DNA from: Branchinecta lynchi
Lineage: Eukaryota > Arthropoda > Branchiopoda > Anostraca > Branchinectidae
DNA: 64,000 nucleotides
Assembly: GCA_023053575.1 (NCBI GenBank)
Contig: JAKZAP010000022.1
Location: forward strand, 17,732,489 to 17,796,488
Reading direction: 5' to 3'
Position 1 is the first letter of the stretch; every line of letters starts with the position of its first letter. The notes under the pieces are model-generated. The model searched no databases and was not told the origin of the DNA. It worked only from the letters and a program-made list of their open reading frames with translations. The translations under genes were made by a program, and so were the position numbers. This document shows positions 45,571 to 56,809 of the stretch, piece by piece.

Positions 45571-46512
45571 GAGCATTTTTGGAGGACTGAGTGAAGGGAA
45601 CTATGGAAATTTACTTCTTCAAATTGCGGAAGAGTGGTGTGATTGGAGCGAAACTTAGTGGGTGATAAGAATCCATGACCTAGACATGAGAAACATGCGT
45701 TCGAACTATTCGACCATTGTGGGGGAGGGCGGAATCTTTTGACATGCAGAAAAACCAAATGGACGGACCGAACGGGATGCAAGTTGGACAGTGCCGAGTT
45801 TATGCGGCCTAGGTTTGTTATTCTGCGTCCGGTCCGGATTCGGCCGAGGTAGGGGGGGGGGGGGGAATTTGCAGATAGGCTATGTTCCGATTTCAGTAAA
45901 ACTTGATGGACGGGAAGAGGGGATAGAGAGATACGATATTTATGTTTCCAAGTCCTCTTCGGTCACAGTGGGGGAGTTGGAGGGAGATTGCTGGAAACTT
46001 TGAGACTCGCATAGGGGTGAAACCAGTGCATCAATTTGAATGAAACTTTGAATGTATGGAGAGCATATACTCCAGATGACATATTTTATGATCCGAACCC
46101 GATCCGACAACGGTGTGGGGTGGTACCGGAATTTTCCAAATATGCTCAGAGTCGAGTGAAACTTGATAGATGATATAAAAGAAGATGCTTGAGATGATCC
46201 ATTTTTTAGTCCGAATCAGATTCGGCCACGGTAGGGAGAGATGGAGGGAGTAGCGGAAATCGTGTAGCATCTCTATATAAGGACCAAACGAGTGGATTTA
46301 TTGGGCTGATATTTGGAAGTTTGAACAGTCTTGCGCATTTGCTGCAGTTAATCCGAGGCGGTTCCGGAACTACTCAGAACTGAGTGAAACTAAATATCGT
46401 ATTTCTATTTCCGAACCGCATTTTGGGATGGTGGGTGTATTTTGTGACGTTCTCATCTACTTTCTTGTACCACCTACTCGCAACAAGTGCCATACGGGCT
46501 CGTAGCTCTTGT
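45571..46512 (+). mobile_element. H7: 3' part of the split H element
   Basis: Continues the H module order to the standard 3' end: caagtgccatacgggctcgt, agctcttgt. The subterminal repeat is slightly mutated. Confidence 0.65.
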
Positions 46513-47380
46513 TTTATGACGAAAAGGTCAAATTCGGCGGTAATGCTATGACAGCTGCTTTTGGATAAGCTTGGAACTACGCAAAATGAAGAGTTGGGTT
46601 GAAGTAAGCTTGACATAGAGCGAAATGTTGTGTTCTATTTTGTGGCACAATTTGTTTCTCAGCAATCAGCGCCAAAAACAACCCGGCTATAGTCTAGTTT
46701 GGTTTTTTTTTTGCTTGTTTTCCTGCATTCTGCTGTAGTGGTTGCAGCACATTCCTTTATAAGGAATGCGTCAGGAATCAGAAGGCCCTGTCGCCGAGTT
46801 ATCTGAATTCAGAGGCGTCGAATTTTAGAATTTAATAATAATCTATTTGTAACCCACAAATCGTACACGACGAAAACATTGGAGTACAAAAGAAAATAAG
46901 AATATAATTAGGGAAAATATATCACATACAAACAAAATTTACTCGTGAGTCAAACAGACGAATAAGCCCATGAGAGGGCGACAGACGCGCGTACGCCGTT
47001 TCGGACAGTTATCTGCGGAGAACATACAATTTCTCCGTAATATCCGACAGCGAGTACTTACTAATAATTCTGGAATTTCTGAGCTTACTGCAAAAATAGA
47101 TTAAATAAATGGGGGTTTGGGCAGGAGTAGTATGGCTGTTGTCTTACTCGACATTGACAGTATGCCTGCTGAGCTGAGCCCTTCAGCGAACCTTCGAGGG
47201 ACAATTTAAAGACCTAGTCCAAACATTCTGTTTACCTTCTCCTACTGATCGGAGGCCACCAGTATATTTAGATTTGAACTTGATTGCGGGGTTGCTGTTT
47301 TGGCTCAAGAAAAAACCCATGCAGAACTTCTTCTTTTCCAGATGACGAAATTTTCCAACTTTGATTAGCAAAGAATTATA
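46513..47380. other. Unassigned intron sequence
   Basis: No element edges or coding similarity that I can support; several short frames without motifs. Confidence 0.45.
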
Positions 47381-48714
47381 TGACAAGTGCCATATAGCGA
47401 TTGTAACTTCTGTCCGTCAGTCGGTCTGTCGGTCCCGGTTTTGCTAGTTCGGGCACTTCCAGATAAACTAGGACGATGAAACTTGGCAGGCGTATCAGGG
47501 ACCGGAACAGATTAAATTAGAAATAGTCGTTTCCCCCATCCGACCATCTGGAGGGGAGTGGAGGGAGGGGGAATCCGGAAAAATTAGATATTTTTAGCTT
47601 ACGAACGGGTGATCGGATCATAATAAAACTTGGTATATGGAAGGAACTAGTGTCTCAGATGTTCCATTTTAAATCAAGACCGGATCCGGTGACACTGGGG
47701 GGAATTCGAGGGGAAAACCGGAAATCTTGAGAAACGCTTAGAGTGGAGGGATCGGGATGAAATTTGGTGGGAAGAACAAGCACAAGTCCTAGATACGTCA
47801 TTGACATAACCGGAACGGATCCACTCACTTTGGGGCAGTGGGGGGGGGGGGCGAATTTCTAGTGGTCCCGCGAGTTCGGTGCTTCCTGATGTGCTAGGAC
47901 GGTGAAACTTGGCAGGCGTGTCAATGACCCGACCAGATTAAATAGGAAATAGTCACTTCCCTGACCCGACCATCTAGGGTGGGGGGACTGGAGCAAGGGG
48001 CAAACCAAAAATGGAGGTATTTTTAACTTGCGATTGATATTAGGATGACCTCGTGTCTCTGACACTGGGGGAGCTGGAGGAGGGAACCGGAAATCTTGCC
48101 TCTCGTTTTGTATTTTCGGCCAGTTGTATGTGTTTACTATGTTTTTTACTCTCCGATTTCTGGAGGAAATAATTTTTTTGAATTGAATTGAATTGAATAC
48201 GTCATAGAAATAACCGGACCGGATCTGGGCACTGTGGGGGAGTTGGGTGGGGGGGGCGATCCTGCGAGTTCGGCATACTTCCTGATGTGCTAGGACGATG
48301 AAACTTGGCGCATATGTCAGGGATCCGAACAGATTGACTTGAGAATAGTCGTTTTCCCGATCCGACCATCGTGAGGAGAGTGGATGGATGGGTAGTCCGG
48401 AATCTAGTGGCATGCTTAAGTTTTGAACGGCTGATCGGATTTGAATGAAACTTGTCAGGTGGAAAGAGTTATCGCCTCAGATGTTCAGTGTTGAGTCCGG
48501 GTCGGGTCCGATACCTGTGGGGGATGGGGGGTGGCGGGAAACTTAAAGCAGAGGGATTGCAGACCATCCGGAACTGCTCAGGATTGAGTGAAACTAAATA
48601 TCCTATTTCTCTTTCCGAACCGCATTTTTGGATGGCGGGTGTATTTTGTGACGTTCTCATCTACTTATCTCGTACCGTCTACTCGTAACAAGTGCGTGAG
48701 CTCGTAGCACCTGT
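47381..48714 (+). mobile_element. H4: H element with damaged 5' hairpin and a small insertion
   Basis: Starts gacaagtgccatatagcg, so only the second half of the hairpin remains. It ends gtgagctcgtagcacctgt. A block of about 100 bp at 48098-48199 ending in (TTGAA)4 replaces about 70 bp of H sequence and looks like a tiny LINE/SINE 3' insertion. Confidence 0.65.
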
Positions 48715-49011
48715 TTAATTTATTTGTATGTGTAATAAACAGTTGGAGCATTAGATGGAAATTATTATTTTGATCCTTGGCTCCCTAAGTGCCATAACGG
48801 CTGTCCCGGATAATCGGCTGAGATTTAGTCCTGACCGAATTATTTCAAACCTAGAAAATTTGGTTGTTCTTTTTTAATTTACTCACATTTCGATGGTGTT
48901 TTTTTTGGTTTTGAACATTCGTAGTAGCAGTAGGGATGATTATAATTGTGTGTGTGGTAGAAAGACCATTTTTTGTGTTCCGCTTTAAACATAACATTTA
49001 TCCCCTCGTAG

Positions 49012-49207
49012 GTTTTCGCCAACAGCCAGAGAGGGGAGCAGGAATTCCGCGATTATCCCGAGCTCTTGAGGCAGGCTATCAGCTTAGGAAGGCGGATGCA
49101 GGATCCGCTTTTCGAGTTTTCCCAGTTGTGCAGCGCAGATGAAGAGTTGCTATGTTTGAAGTTCCATCCCCTGCAGGATCAGGTGACAACCGAAGAGCTG
49201 ACAGAAG
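49012..49207 (+). CDS. Spt6: Spt6 exon 11: YqgF end
   Basis: Residues 732-796. [34 protein letters not shown] and [13 protein letters not shown] match human FRDYPPVLRQAVSLARRIQ and [12 protein letters not shown]. The acceptor is cctcgtag at 49004-49011 and the donor gtgaat at 49208, a weaker but usable site. It leaves in phase 1. Confidence 0.95.
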
Positions 49208-49319
49208 GTGAATCTTTTTATCCGATTAGGACTTTATTTAAATTTGTCCTTTGTACAGGTATTTGATGTGGTTTTGAGGGTGGTGGTTAAGGCTTTGGTT
49301 AACAAACCAAAACAATAAA

Positions 49320-50945
49320 TAAATAGAAAAAATGCAATTTCCGCAGGAAGGGTGCCCTTCCGCCCTAGGGAACCCCTCCTTACGGTGGCTTTTATTTAAC
49401 ACTTCAGTTAAGCAACCTTTTAACCTAGTTTTTAACCACTTAAACTAAAAAAAAAGAAAAAAAAAGAATATGATTTACGCTCAAAAGATCTTCCTTTTAC
49501 AACAAGAAGGAGGATTTTTGAGTGTACAAAAAAAACAACTTAAAAACCAAAAAAAAACAGAAACGTTTCAACCAGGAAATTTTTGCTAAATTAGATTCAA
49601 ACGACACAACTACTTTCGCTGCTATTATATTACAACTCAAATAAAATCAAAAAAACTATTCCATAGTTAAAAAATAATTATAAAATAATAATTTTAATTT
49701 AAACATATAATTTTGACACTTCGAATACTAATTTTTTCATCCTTCAATATTTATTCATAGAGGCAGATTAATCAACCATTACACATCCATCTTATCGCGC
49801 CATTTGCGACTACTGCTCATCATTTTCACATAATTTGAGAGCCAACAAGCGAATATGTCCGTACGAATAGCTTTTTTCTTTTCCTTTTCTTCCAAACATG
49901 CATGCACATATTTACAACCAGAAAGCATAAAGACATCAACTTCTTCTTATCCTCAAATAATAAAAGATAGTTTCACAAACCTTTTCTTTTCTTCCAGCGT
50001 TGTTAGACATACAGGCTCTTGAGCAGCTATTCTAAACAGTTCGTCAACAAATTTTCAATTAGCAGGGCATTCAATAAATTCATGTATGATGCCTTCATTT
50101 ACATCCTTGTCACACAGTGTGCATTTCGGGCTCTCCGAGCGCAAAAACCGACTCATTCGATCTCTGTATGGTAGGATTCCATGGATTACAGAAAATGCAA
50201 TATCCTTACACTCATTTCCACATGGGGTCTCATGTAGGTTTTTGAACGCCATTTCAAAGTCCATGAAAGGCTCTCTCCTTCTAGCACTAAAATCGATCTC
50301 TTCTTGGGTTCTTACAATTTTGTCTATAATGTCTTTCCCTCTTTCTTGTCGATGCCGTCTTTCATGGCTCCTGTTCCTTTGCTTTCCATAGCAATCTAGC
50401 TACAGCTCTGATGGGTGCAGGTGCCTTATCGCTACTTTTTTCGGCTTCCTCTTCGTTCAGTTCATTTAAAATAGGCAATAACCACCCACGCAGTATCGCA
50501 GTGGAGGCTTCTTCTTTCACAACTTGTTCACATAAGTTCCTTAGGAAGAGGGACTTGCATGTTTGTCTAAAATTTATTACGCCCAATCCTCCTAAATCTC
50601 TGTCTACATATAACATTTTCATATTCAGCTTTTCAATTTTTGCTGCCCAAACAAAACGCCAGATGGACCTCTCAACTTTTTTGGCACAGCTTTTCGATAG
50701 TTCGAAAATTGGGGCAACGTAAAAGAGTAGTGGTAAACAGTAAGTGTTTACATATGTAGACCTCTCAAAAACTGTTTTAGGAAGACTCTTCCGAACAGTG
50801 CCTAGTAGTCCTTCAATTTGTTTTGCTTTCTCTTCCCACATATCGTCCACTTTTAAAGTTCTTTCAAAGTCCACTCCGAGTATTCGGGTCTTTTTACTTA
50901 CGGACCATAGGTCATACTTATGAGTCTTGTTTAAAGCACAATAGA
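49320..50945 (-). mobile_element. LINE F: L1/Tx1-like 3' fragment, antisense
   Basis: The - strand frames read VERSIWRFVWAAK, LGGLGVINFRQTCKSLF, then SVIHGILPYRDRMSRF and CTLCDKDVNEGIIHEFIEC. The last is the Cys/His cluster at the C-terminus of L1/Tx1-group ORF2 proteins. The RT catalytic part is missing. The 3' UTR is A/T-rich, 49320-50050. Two frames indicate a frameshift near 50300. Confidence 0.78.
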
Positions 50946-51059
50946 GTGGGCTGGCCTATAAGACCTAATGTATGATGGATGGTTTATAGCCTATTGTGGT
51001 TCGGTACGCAAGAAATTGGGAATCGTTTGAATCTGGAAACTGGATGGATTATGGTTTAT

Positions 51060-51188
51060 TGTATCTTGTGAGTTAAAGTTCTTATAGTTTGCAGTAGAAG
51101 GAAATGTCCGCCATTTGGCCTCGAGCCTTCTCTCTGCCAGATTGGCTCTTTATGTTGAAATAAACAGAACTTGAACTTGAACTTGAAA
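51060..51188 (+). repeat. LINE/SINE 3' end with (ACTTGA)n tail
   Basis: Ends tgttgaaataaacagaacttg followed by repeats of aacttg, typical of a non-LTR 3' terminus. Confidence 0.6.
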
Positions 51189-51329
51189 CCGTGGTGTGAA
51201 TTGGCCTGGGGAATCCATAATGATCCCATGAAGACTGTACGTGTATTAAGCAATGATCCCGTGAAGACTGTACGTGTATTAAGCCATCCTAATGCCATAG
51301 ACTATCCTGACTCCGATGACTATATAGAG

Positions 51330-51711
51330 AGAAAATTTTTACGACGGATACGTCAGCTACGATTCTTTATCTACGATATCTCGGCCCTTCTTGGCAAGGG
51401 TCCTCGTCAGGCTGCCAATCCTCTGGTTCAAACTTAAACTTAAACTTACACATACAGGTTAAACTTACAGGTTTGTTTCCTTCCCCGAAGTTGAAGTTCA
51501 AACTTAAACTTAAACGTACACTTACAGGTTAAAGTTACAGGTTTGTTTCCTTTCCCGAAGTTGAACCAGAGGATTGACAGCCTGACGAGGACCCTTGCCA
51601 AGAAGGGCCGAGATATCGCAGATGAAGAATCGTAGCTGACGTATCCGTTGTAAACATTGTTTGAATAAATGTTTCAAAGTCAGCTTGGGCTTAAAGAATA
51701 TTTATATAGAG
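51330..51711. mobile_element. F4: fold-back element, complete arms
   Basis: The left arm acggatacgtcagctacgat to gctgccaatcctctggttca is repeated in inverse at 51560-51660, with a direct duplication of caaacttaaacttaaac units in the loop. The core ggcccttcttggcaagggt is in both arms. Confidence 0.8.
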
Positions 51712-51880
51712 AGAGGAGCTTCGGCTTAATGTCCATCTTTTGTCCGGTCTACTACACCCCTCGCCATAAGATTGAGAGTGTACCTTCACATGTGATACAG
51801 TCGTCGTAACATAACGAAGTCGTGGAAGGTTTATTCACAGCAGTAGAACGCTGTCACCTAACGCTTGGCTTTCATTTCAG

Positions 51881-52089
51881 CACTCTACCTGGAGTTCATC
51901 AACAGAACCAATGAAGTGGGTGTAGACATCAACCGAGCTATAAATTTCGCGCACACGTCTTTCCTTGTTCAGTTTGTCTGTGGTCTTGGGCCGCGAAAGG
52001 CCACCGCGCTGATGAAAACGCTGAAGCAATCAAACCAGAGGCTGGAGAACAGAACTCAGTTGGTTACCCACTGTCATATGGGACCCAAG
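51881..52089 (+). CDS. Spt6: Spt6 exon 12: helix-hairpin-helix region
   Basis: Residues 797-866. [37 protein letters not shown] (the HhH hairpin with GLGPRKA) and [13 protein letters not shown]. HhH motifs bind DNA non-specifically. The acceptor is ctttcatttcag at 51869-51880 and the donor gtaatt at 52090. The split codon G|CA (Ala) joins exon 11. It ends in phase 0. Confidence 0.96.
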
Positions 52090-52219
52090 GTAATTCCGGA
52101 GTTCTTTCGTTTGTTTCTGTGTTTTGTTTCCTCATGTTCTCTTTAAGGGCTATTGGATACCCAGAAGCGAGTAGATTATAAGGCTCATTTCTTAAAGATC
52201 ATCTGAAGGCTATCCCACA

Positions 52220-52605
52220 CTGACGAGTTTCGGACGATGAAATTCTACAATGGAATGAAATATATTGGTCACGAAGCTTCCCTCCTCCTATTAAGACTTA
52301 AGCCACTGCATGTCCGCCGGGAAAACTTAATTTTAACTTTGGCCGATCAATCCTTGCCAGTGAAAAACATAGAGATATTCTGCCCGATTTAGCACCGGTG
52401 ACAGTACGGACGCGGCATCGAAATCTCCTGGTGCCAATTAAATGTCGCACAAACCGGTATTCGAATTCCTTTGTAACATCTTTTATGTAATAATTGTATA
52501 TATTCAAGTATTTTAACGCATAAAATATAATGTTCGACGTATGTAGTGCCATGTCAGCGCTACGAGTTGACCAATAAAAATATCTATCTATCTATCTACT
52601 GTGTC
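52220..52605 (+). mobile_element. LINE 3' fragment with (ATCT)n tail
   Basis: A decayed frame gives ILPDLAPVTVRTRHRNLL and PIKCRTNRYSNSFV, the same C-terminal signature as LINE D (RTEWYRNSFIP). The 3' end has atctatctatctatct at 52585-52600. Confidence 0.65.
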
Positions 52606-52859
52606 TGAAACCCCTGAACAAAACAAAAGTATGTTTCTTGCCTTTTATCTTGTGAGATGAATTGCAGCATGCAGTTATCCTCGGTGGCCGGGCTTTCGAG
52701 TCCAGTGCCAAACAACATTTTAATTCGATACAACAAAATGACTTCTAACTGTAAATATCTTGCGGTATTGTTAACCTAGGCTAATTGTATATATTGTCAT
52801 TTTACAATTGTAGATATATAGTTACCGAGTAGTTTAATATTTTATGAATTGATGATTTT

Positions 52860-54403
52860 TATGGCACTTGCCTTCCGGCCAAGTGCCGTATTCCGATCAC
52901 TTTTCCGTCGGTCAGTCAGTCCTGTGTTTGCGAGTAAGGGTACTTCCAGATTTGCTAGGACGATGAAACTTGGCAGGCGTATTAGGGACCCGAGCAAACT
53001 AACTTGGAAATAGTCACTTACCCGATCTGACCATCGAGGGGGGAGGGAGGGGAGTCGGTGTCCGGAATTTGGTGACATGCATAACTTTCGAACCGGTGAT
53101 CGGATCTTAATGAAACTTGATATTTGGAAAGATGTCATGTCTCAGATGTCCCATTTCAAGTCCGGACCGAATCCGATGAATGTGTGTGGGGGGGGGGCGC
53201 AAGTCATGTGATACGCTTAGAGTGGAGCGATCGGGATGAAACTTGGTGGGAGGAATAAGCACAAGCCTTAGGTACATCACTGACAGAAGCGGACCGGATT
53301 CGTCCACTGTGGGGGGGAGTTGGAGGGGGGTTCCGGAATTCCAGTGATACGGAGTTAAGTTACTTCCAGGTGGGCTAGGACAATGAAATTTGGCAGGCAA
53401 GTCAGGGATCCGACCAGATCAACCTGGAAATAGTCAAGTTCCCGATCCGAACACCGTCGGGGGAGTGGAGGGAGGGGGAATCCGGAATCTTGAGAAATGT
53501 ATAACTTTGGAACGGGTGATCGGATCTTAACGAAACTTGATATTTGGAAAGATATTGTGTCTCGAATGACCCATTCAACGTCCGGGCCGGATCCGATGAA
53601 TATGGGGCGGGGGTTGGAGGGGGGAAACGAAAATCTTGTGACACGCTTAGAGTTGAGCGATTGGGATGAAATTTGGTGGGAAGGACAAGCACAAGAACTA
53701 GAAACGTCATGCAATGATAGAAGCGGATCGGATTTGGACACTGGGTGGGGGAGTCCGGAATTCCGGTTATCGCGAGTTAAGGTATTTCCTGATGTGCTAG
53801 GACGATGAAACTTGGCTTGAACATTAGAGACTTGACACGATAGGCTTAGACATAATCAGTTCCCCGACCCAACCATCGTGGGGGAGTGGAGGGAGGGCGA
53901 ATTTGGAATCTTGAGGTATCTATAACTTTTGAGCCTGATGCCTGATGAGGACCCTTGCCAAGAAGTGCCAAAATGTCGCTGATGAAGAATCGTAGCTGAC
54001 GTATCCGTTGTAAACATTGTTTGAATAAAATGATACATATTCATGATCCCCAAGGGCCCATGATCATTTTTGACTCAAGGGTTTTGCTTACAAGTGAATT
54101 TCTTAAAGTACAAACAGTAATTCATTTTGATGATTCCAATGAGATTATCATCATTTGCGCTTCAAGAATGTTCATTACGGATGAATCTCCAGCGCCCTTA
54201 AAGTGCGCATCACCACGGCCAAATGCACAAATAAAATAGTTTTTACGAACAATACATTCTCGTGATTTTTAAGGACCCATGATCATTTTTACCTCAAGGG
54301 TTTTGCTTACAAATTATCACAACAAACCGACGAATTGACGATTTCCTACTTTCATCCTCTGTCCTATAGCCTTGCAAGTACCATATGAGCTTCCAGGTCT
54401 TGT
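52860..54403 (+). mobile_element. H8: complete H element, second subfamily
   Basis: Starts TATGGCACTTGCC in a T-run with the hairpin partner caagtgccgta. It ends gcaagtaccatatgagcttc, caggtcttgt. The 3' third differs from H1/H2 (aagggcccatgatcattttt, acggccaaatgcac) but is shared with H9, defining a subfamily. An F fragment (53930-54028) is nested. Confidence 0.7.
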
Positions 54404-54779
54404 TATTTATATTTATTAATAGAAGTTTATTTATATTTATACGTATCGTTTAGAAGTAACCGCCATAAATCAATGATAAATCAAAAAGGGTTATTATTTT
54501 CGTTGACTTTGGAGAATATAATGAATTTGAATTTGAGAATGCGTGATCCTGGGATTCAACTCACTTAACGTATCTGTGTGATAGTTAAGTAGGGCCTAAC
54601 CTATATAATTGGAGACTAGGTACTTATTACTTAGAAATAACAAAATAAGGATGGTGGTTTTTGCAGAAATTAAATTTAAGTCCCCCTTCCCCCCCGGGCT
54701 GTATAATACTGTTACGGGAAATTGGGTGTCAGGATCCTTGAATTGGCACATATCTTGGCTGTTGCGTTCAGTTCTGTTG

Positions 54780-55188
54780 CAGTGTGCGTGCTACTTTATT
54801 TGTTCACAAAATAACTTGTCTCCCAATCCACCAGTCACGGAAGCTGCCAACCATTGTTCGCTTTTTAGGCGTCTGTATTTCTTAGTAGTTGAAATTCCTA
54901 TAGTTGATGCGTTTTTGCTTTATTTCTTCACGGAATAACCTGTCAGGGATAACAGGTCACGGAAGCTGCTAACCGTTGTTCGATTTTTGGGCGTCTGTAT
55001 AAGTTTTGGCTATACGACAGAGTTTCTTTTATTATCTTTTCATAGTTGAAATTCCTGTAATTGATGTGCTTTTGCTTTGCTTGTTCACGGAATAACCTGT
55101 CTCCCAATCCACTGGTCACGGAAGCTGCCAAGACAGATTTTTGTATTATATTTTGATATTTGAAATTCCTGTAATTGATGTGTTTTAG
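54780..55188 (+). repeat. Tandem units leading into the exon 13 acceptor
   Basis: The phrase gaaattcct-ta-ttgatg occurs at 54891, 55048 and 55162. It is accompanied by ataacctgtctcccaatcca and cacggaagctgcca at each unit. The last unit ends in the true acceptor, gatgtgttttag. Confidence 0.8.
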
Positions 55189-55405
55189 GTCTTCGTAAAT
55201 TGCGCTGGTTTTATCAAAATCGACACCAATGCCCTCGGTGACAGCACTGAGACTTACATAGAAGTTCTTGACGGCACGCGAGTGCATCCAGAAACGTACG
55301 AATGGGCTCGCAAGATGGCAGTAGATGCGTTGGAGTACGATGATGAGGATGCCAACCCAGGAGATGCTATTGTAGACATTCTTCAAAATCCAGAGAAGTT
55401 GAAAG
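55189..55405 (+). CDS. Spt6: Spt6 exon 13: after HhH, start of death-like domain
   Basis: Residues 867-938. [59 protein letters not shown]; nearly identical to human in [20 protein letters not shown]. The acceptor ends at 55188; the donor gtaaag is at 55406. It leaves in phase 1. Confidence 0.97.
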
Positions 55406-55471
55406 GTAAAGGGTCACTCCTCTCACTAAATTGTATGCATTGTCCATCACCCTTGGTTATGGGCCTTGTCC

Positions 55472-55815
55472 TTAAAGGACCCCTGGCACTATTTACTCTT
55501 CATGTCTCAAAACTAGGCTGTGCTTTTAACAAATAACCCACGGTTTTGGCTGTTTTAAGCCTTTTCCGAGCCCGGTTGACTTGCAGGGAAAATAGGGAAA
55601 CAATCGTTTTTCTGATGGAAAAACTTATCGCAGCCAACCGTTGACAGCGTGATATACATCGAAGGTAGCAAAACACGGCAAGTGAGAAAATCAGTGTGGT
55701 TTTGTTAGAGCGGTTAGAATGTTCCACACGAAATTGGGGTCTCCGGGTTTAGAAATATATTGAGTGATTACGGAAGTAGGTTGTGTTAGTATTATAGGTA
55801 AGACAGGTCCTTTAA
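55472..55815 (+). mobile_element. M4: full-length TTAA MITE, 66 bp after exon 13
   Basis: TTAAAGGACCCC at the left and GGTCCTTTAA at the right. The interior is free of insertions and can serve as the reference copy for M1, M2 and the 41128 and 32712 pieces. No coding frame. Confidence 0.78.
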
Positions 55816-56329
55816 CTTAATCGTCGCTTTCCAACGACAGTGTCAAATCAGATCCATGACAATATTTTCCGGAAACTCCTTTATGATTGACGATGTGTGG
55901 TAAGGTAATAAAGCTGACCTAGTATTTTTAGTACAAAATCCTCAAGGCCGAAATTCACCGACGAAAAAATAGACGAGACCTCGCTAAACATCAAGAGTAA
56001 TATTGAAACAGTCACTATTTGTTCTTTTTACTCCAGCTTCAAATTCCAAGATGCATGCGCGCGGGCCTTGGTGACGTCGACCGAGGGAACGTAAATCAGA
56101 TATTGACAGGTGTAGTGGCTCTGACTTCAGCTACTCTGTACGTTGTCGTATGTTACAGTTGTCTTGGTCTTGTTTGTTTCTTCCAAATGACCCATTTAGG
56201 TAACAGTAATAACAGTGCTCTGCAGTGTCAGCAGGCATACAATATATTTTTGTCTTTGAAACATGTTCTCCATAACAAAAACGTCTCCTTTTGCTTATGA
56301 CTGCGGTATAATCTGTCAGATTCAGTTCA

Positions 56330-56603
56330 GACTTAGGGTCAAGTGGAGAAGCAAGTATCTATTCAAAAAAATAAGGGTACAAATGGTAAGTTTGGGTATT
56401 GCGGAAAAGAGGATAATAAATTAGCCCATCTCCTCATGGAGTGCCAGGAGCTTGAAAGTCTTAGGGATGAAATCTGGGGGGACCATCGGTTGGTGCTACT
56501 TTCTGTTATCCTGAGGTCTTCGAAGTCTGGAACCATATGCAAAATGGCACGATATGTGGAAAAGGCGGGAGAGCCTCAGTCGAGCCCGAGTGAAAGAAAA
56601 TAA
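56330..56603 (+). mobile_element. LINE H: C-terminal Cys/His fragment
   Basis: The frame KFGYCGKEDNKLAHLLMEC, then ELESLRDEIWG, resembles the C-terminal zinc-knuckle-like end of some LINE RT proteins (CxxCGxEDxxxHLLxxC). It is truncated on the 5' side and abuts the LINE C tail. Confidence 0.6.
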
Positions 56604-56809
56604 GTATTGTTTATATTTTATTTATTTATTTATTTATTTATTTATGACCCGCTTTTTGCGTAACAGCGGAGTATAAAATACAAAAGTAAAATATACATAT
56701 TAAAACACTTAAACAAAACAATGCAAATAAACACGACAACATTCTTTTCATTTAAAAAAAAAAAAAAAACACTAAATAGACATAAAATTTGTACACAGTG
56801 ACAAGCACA

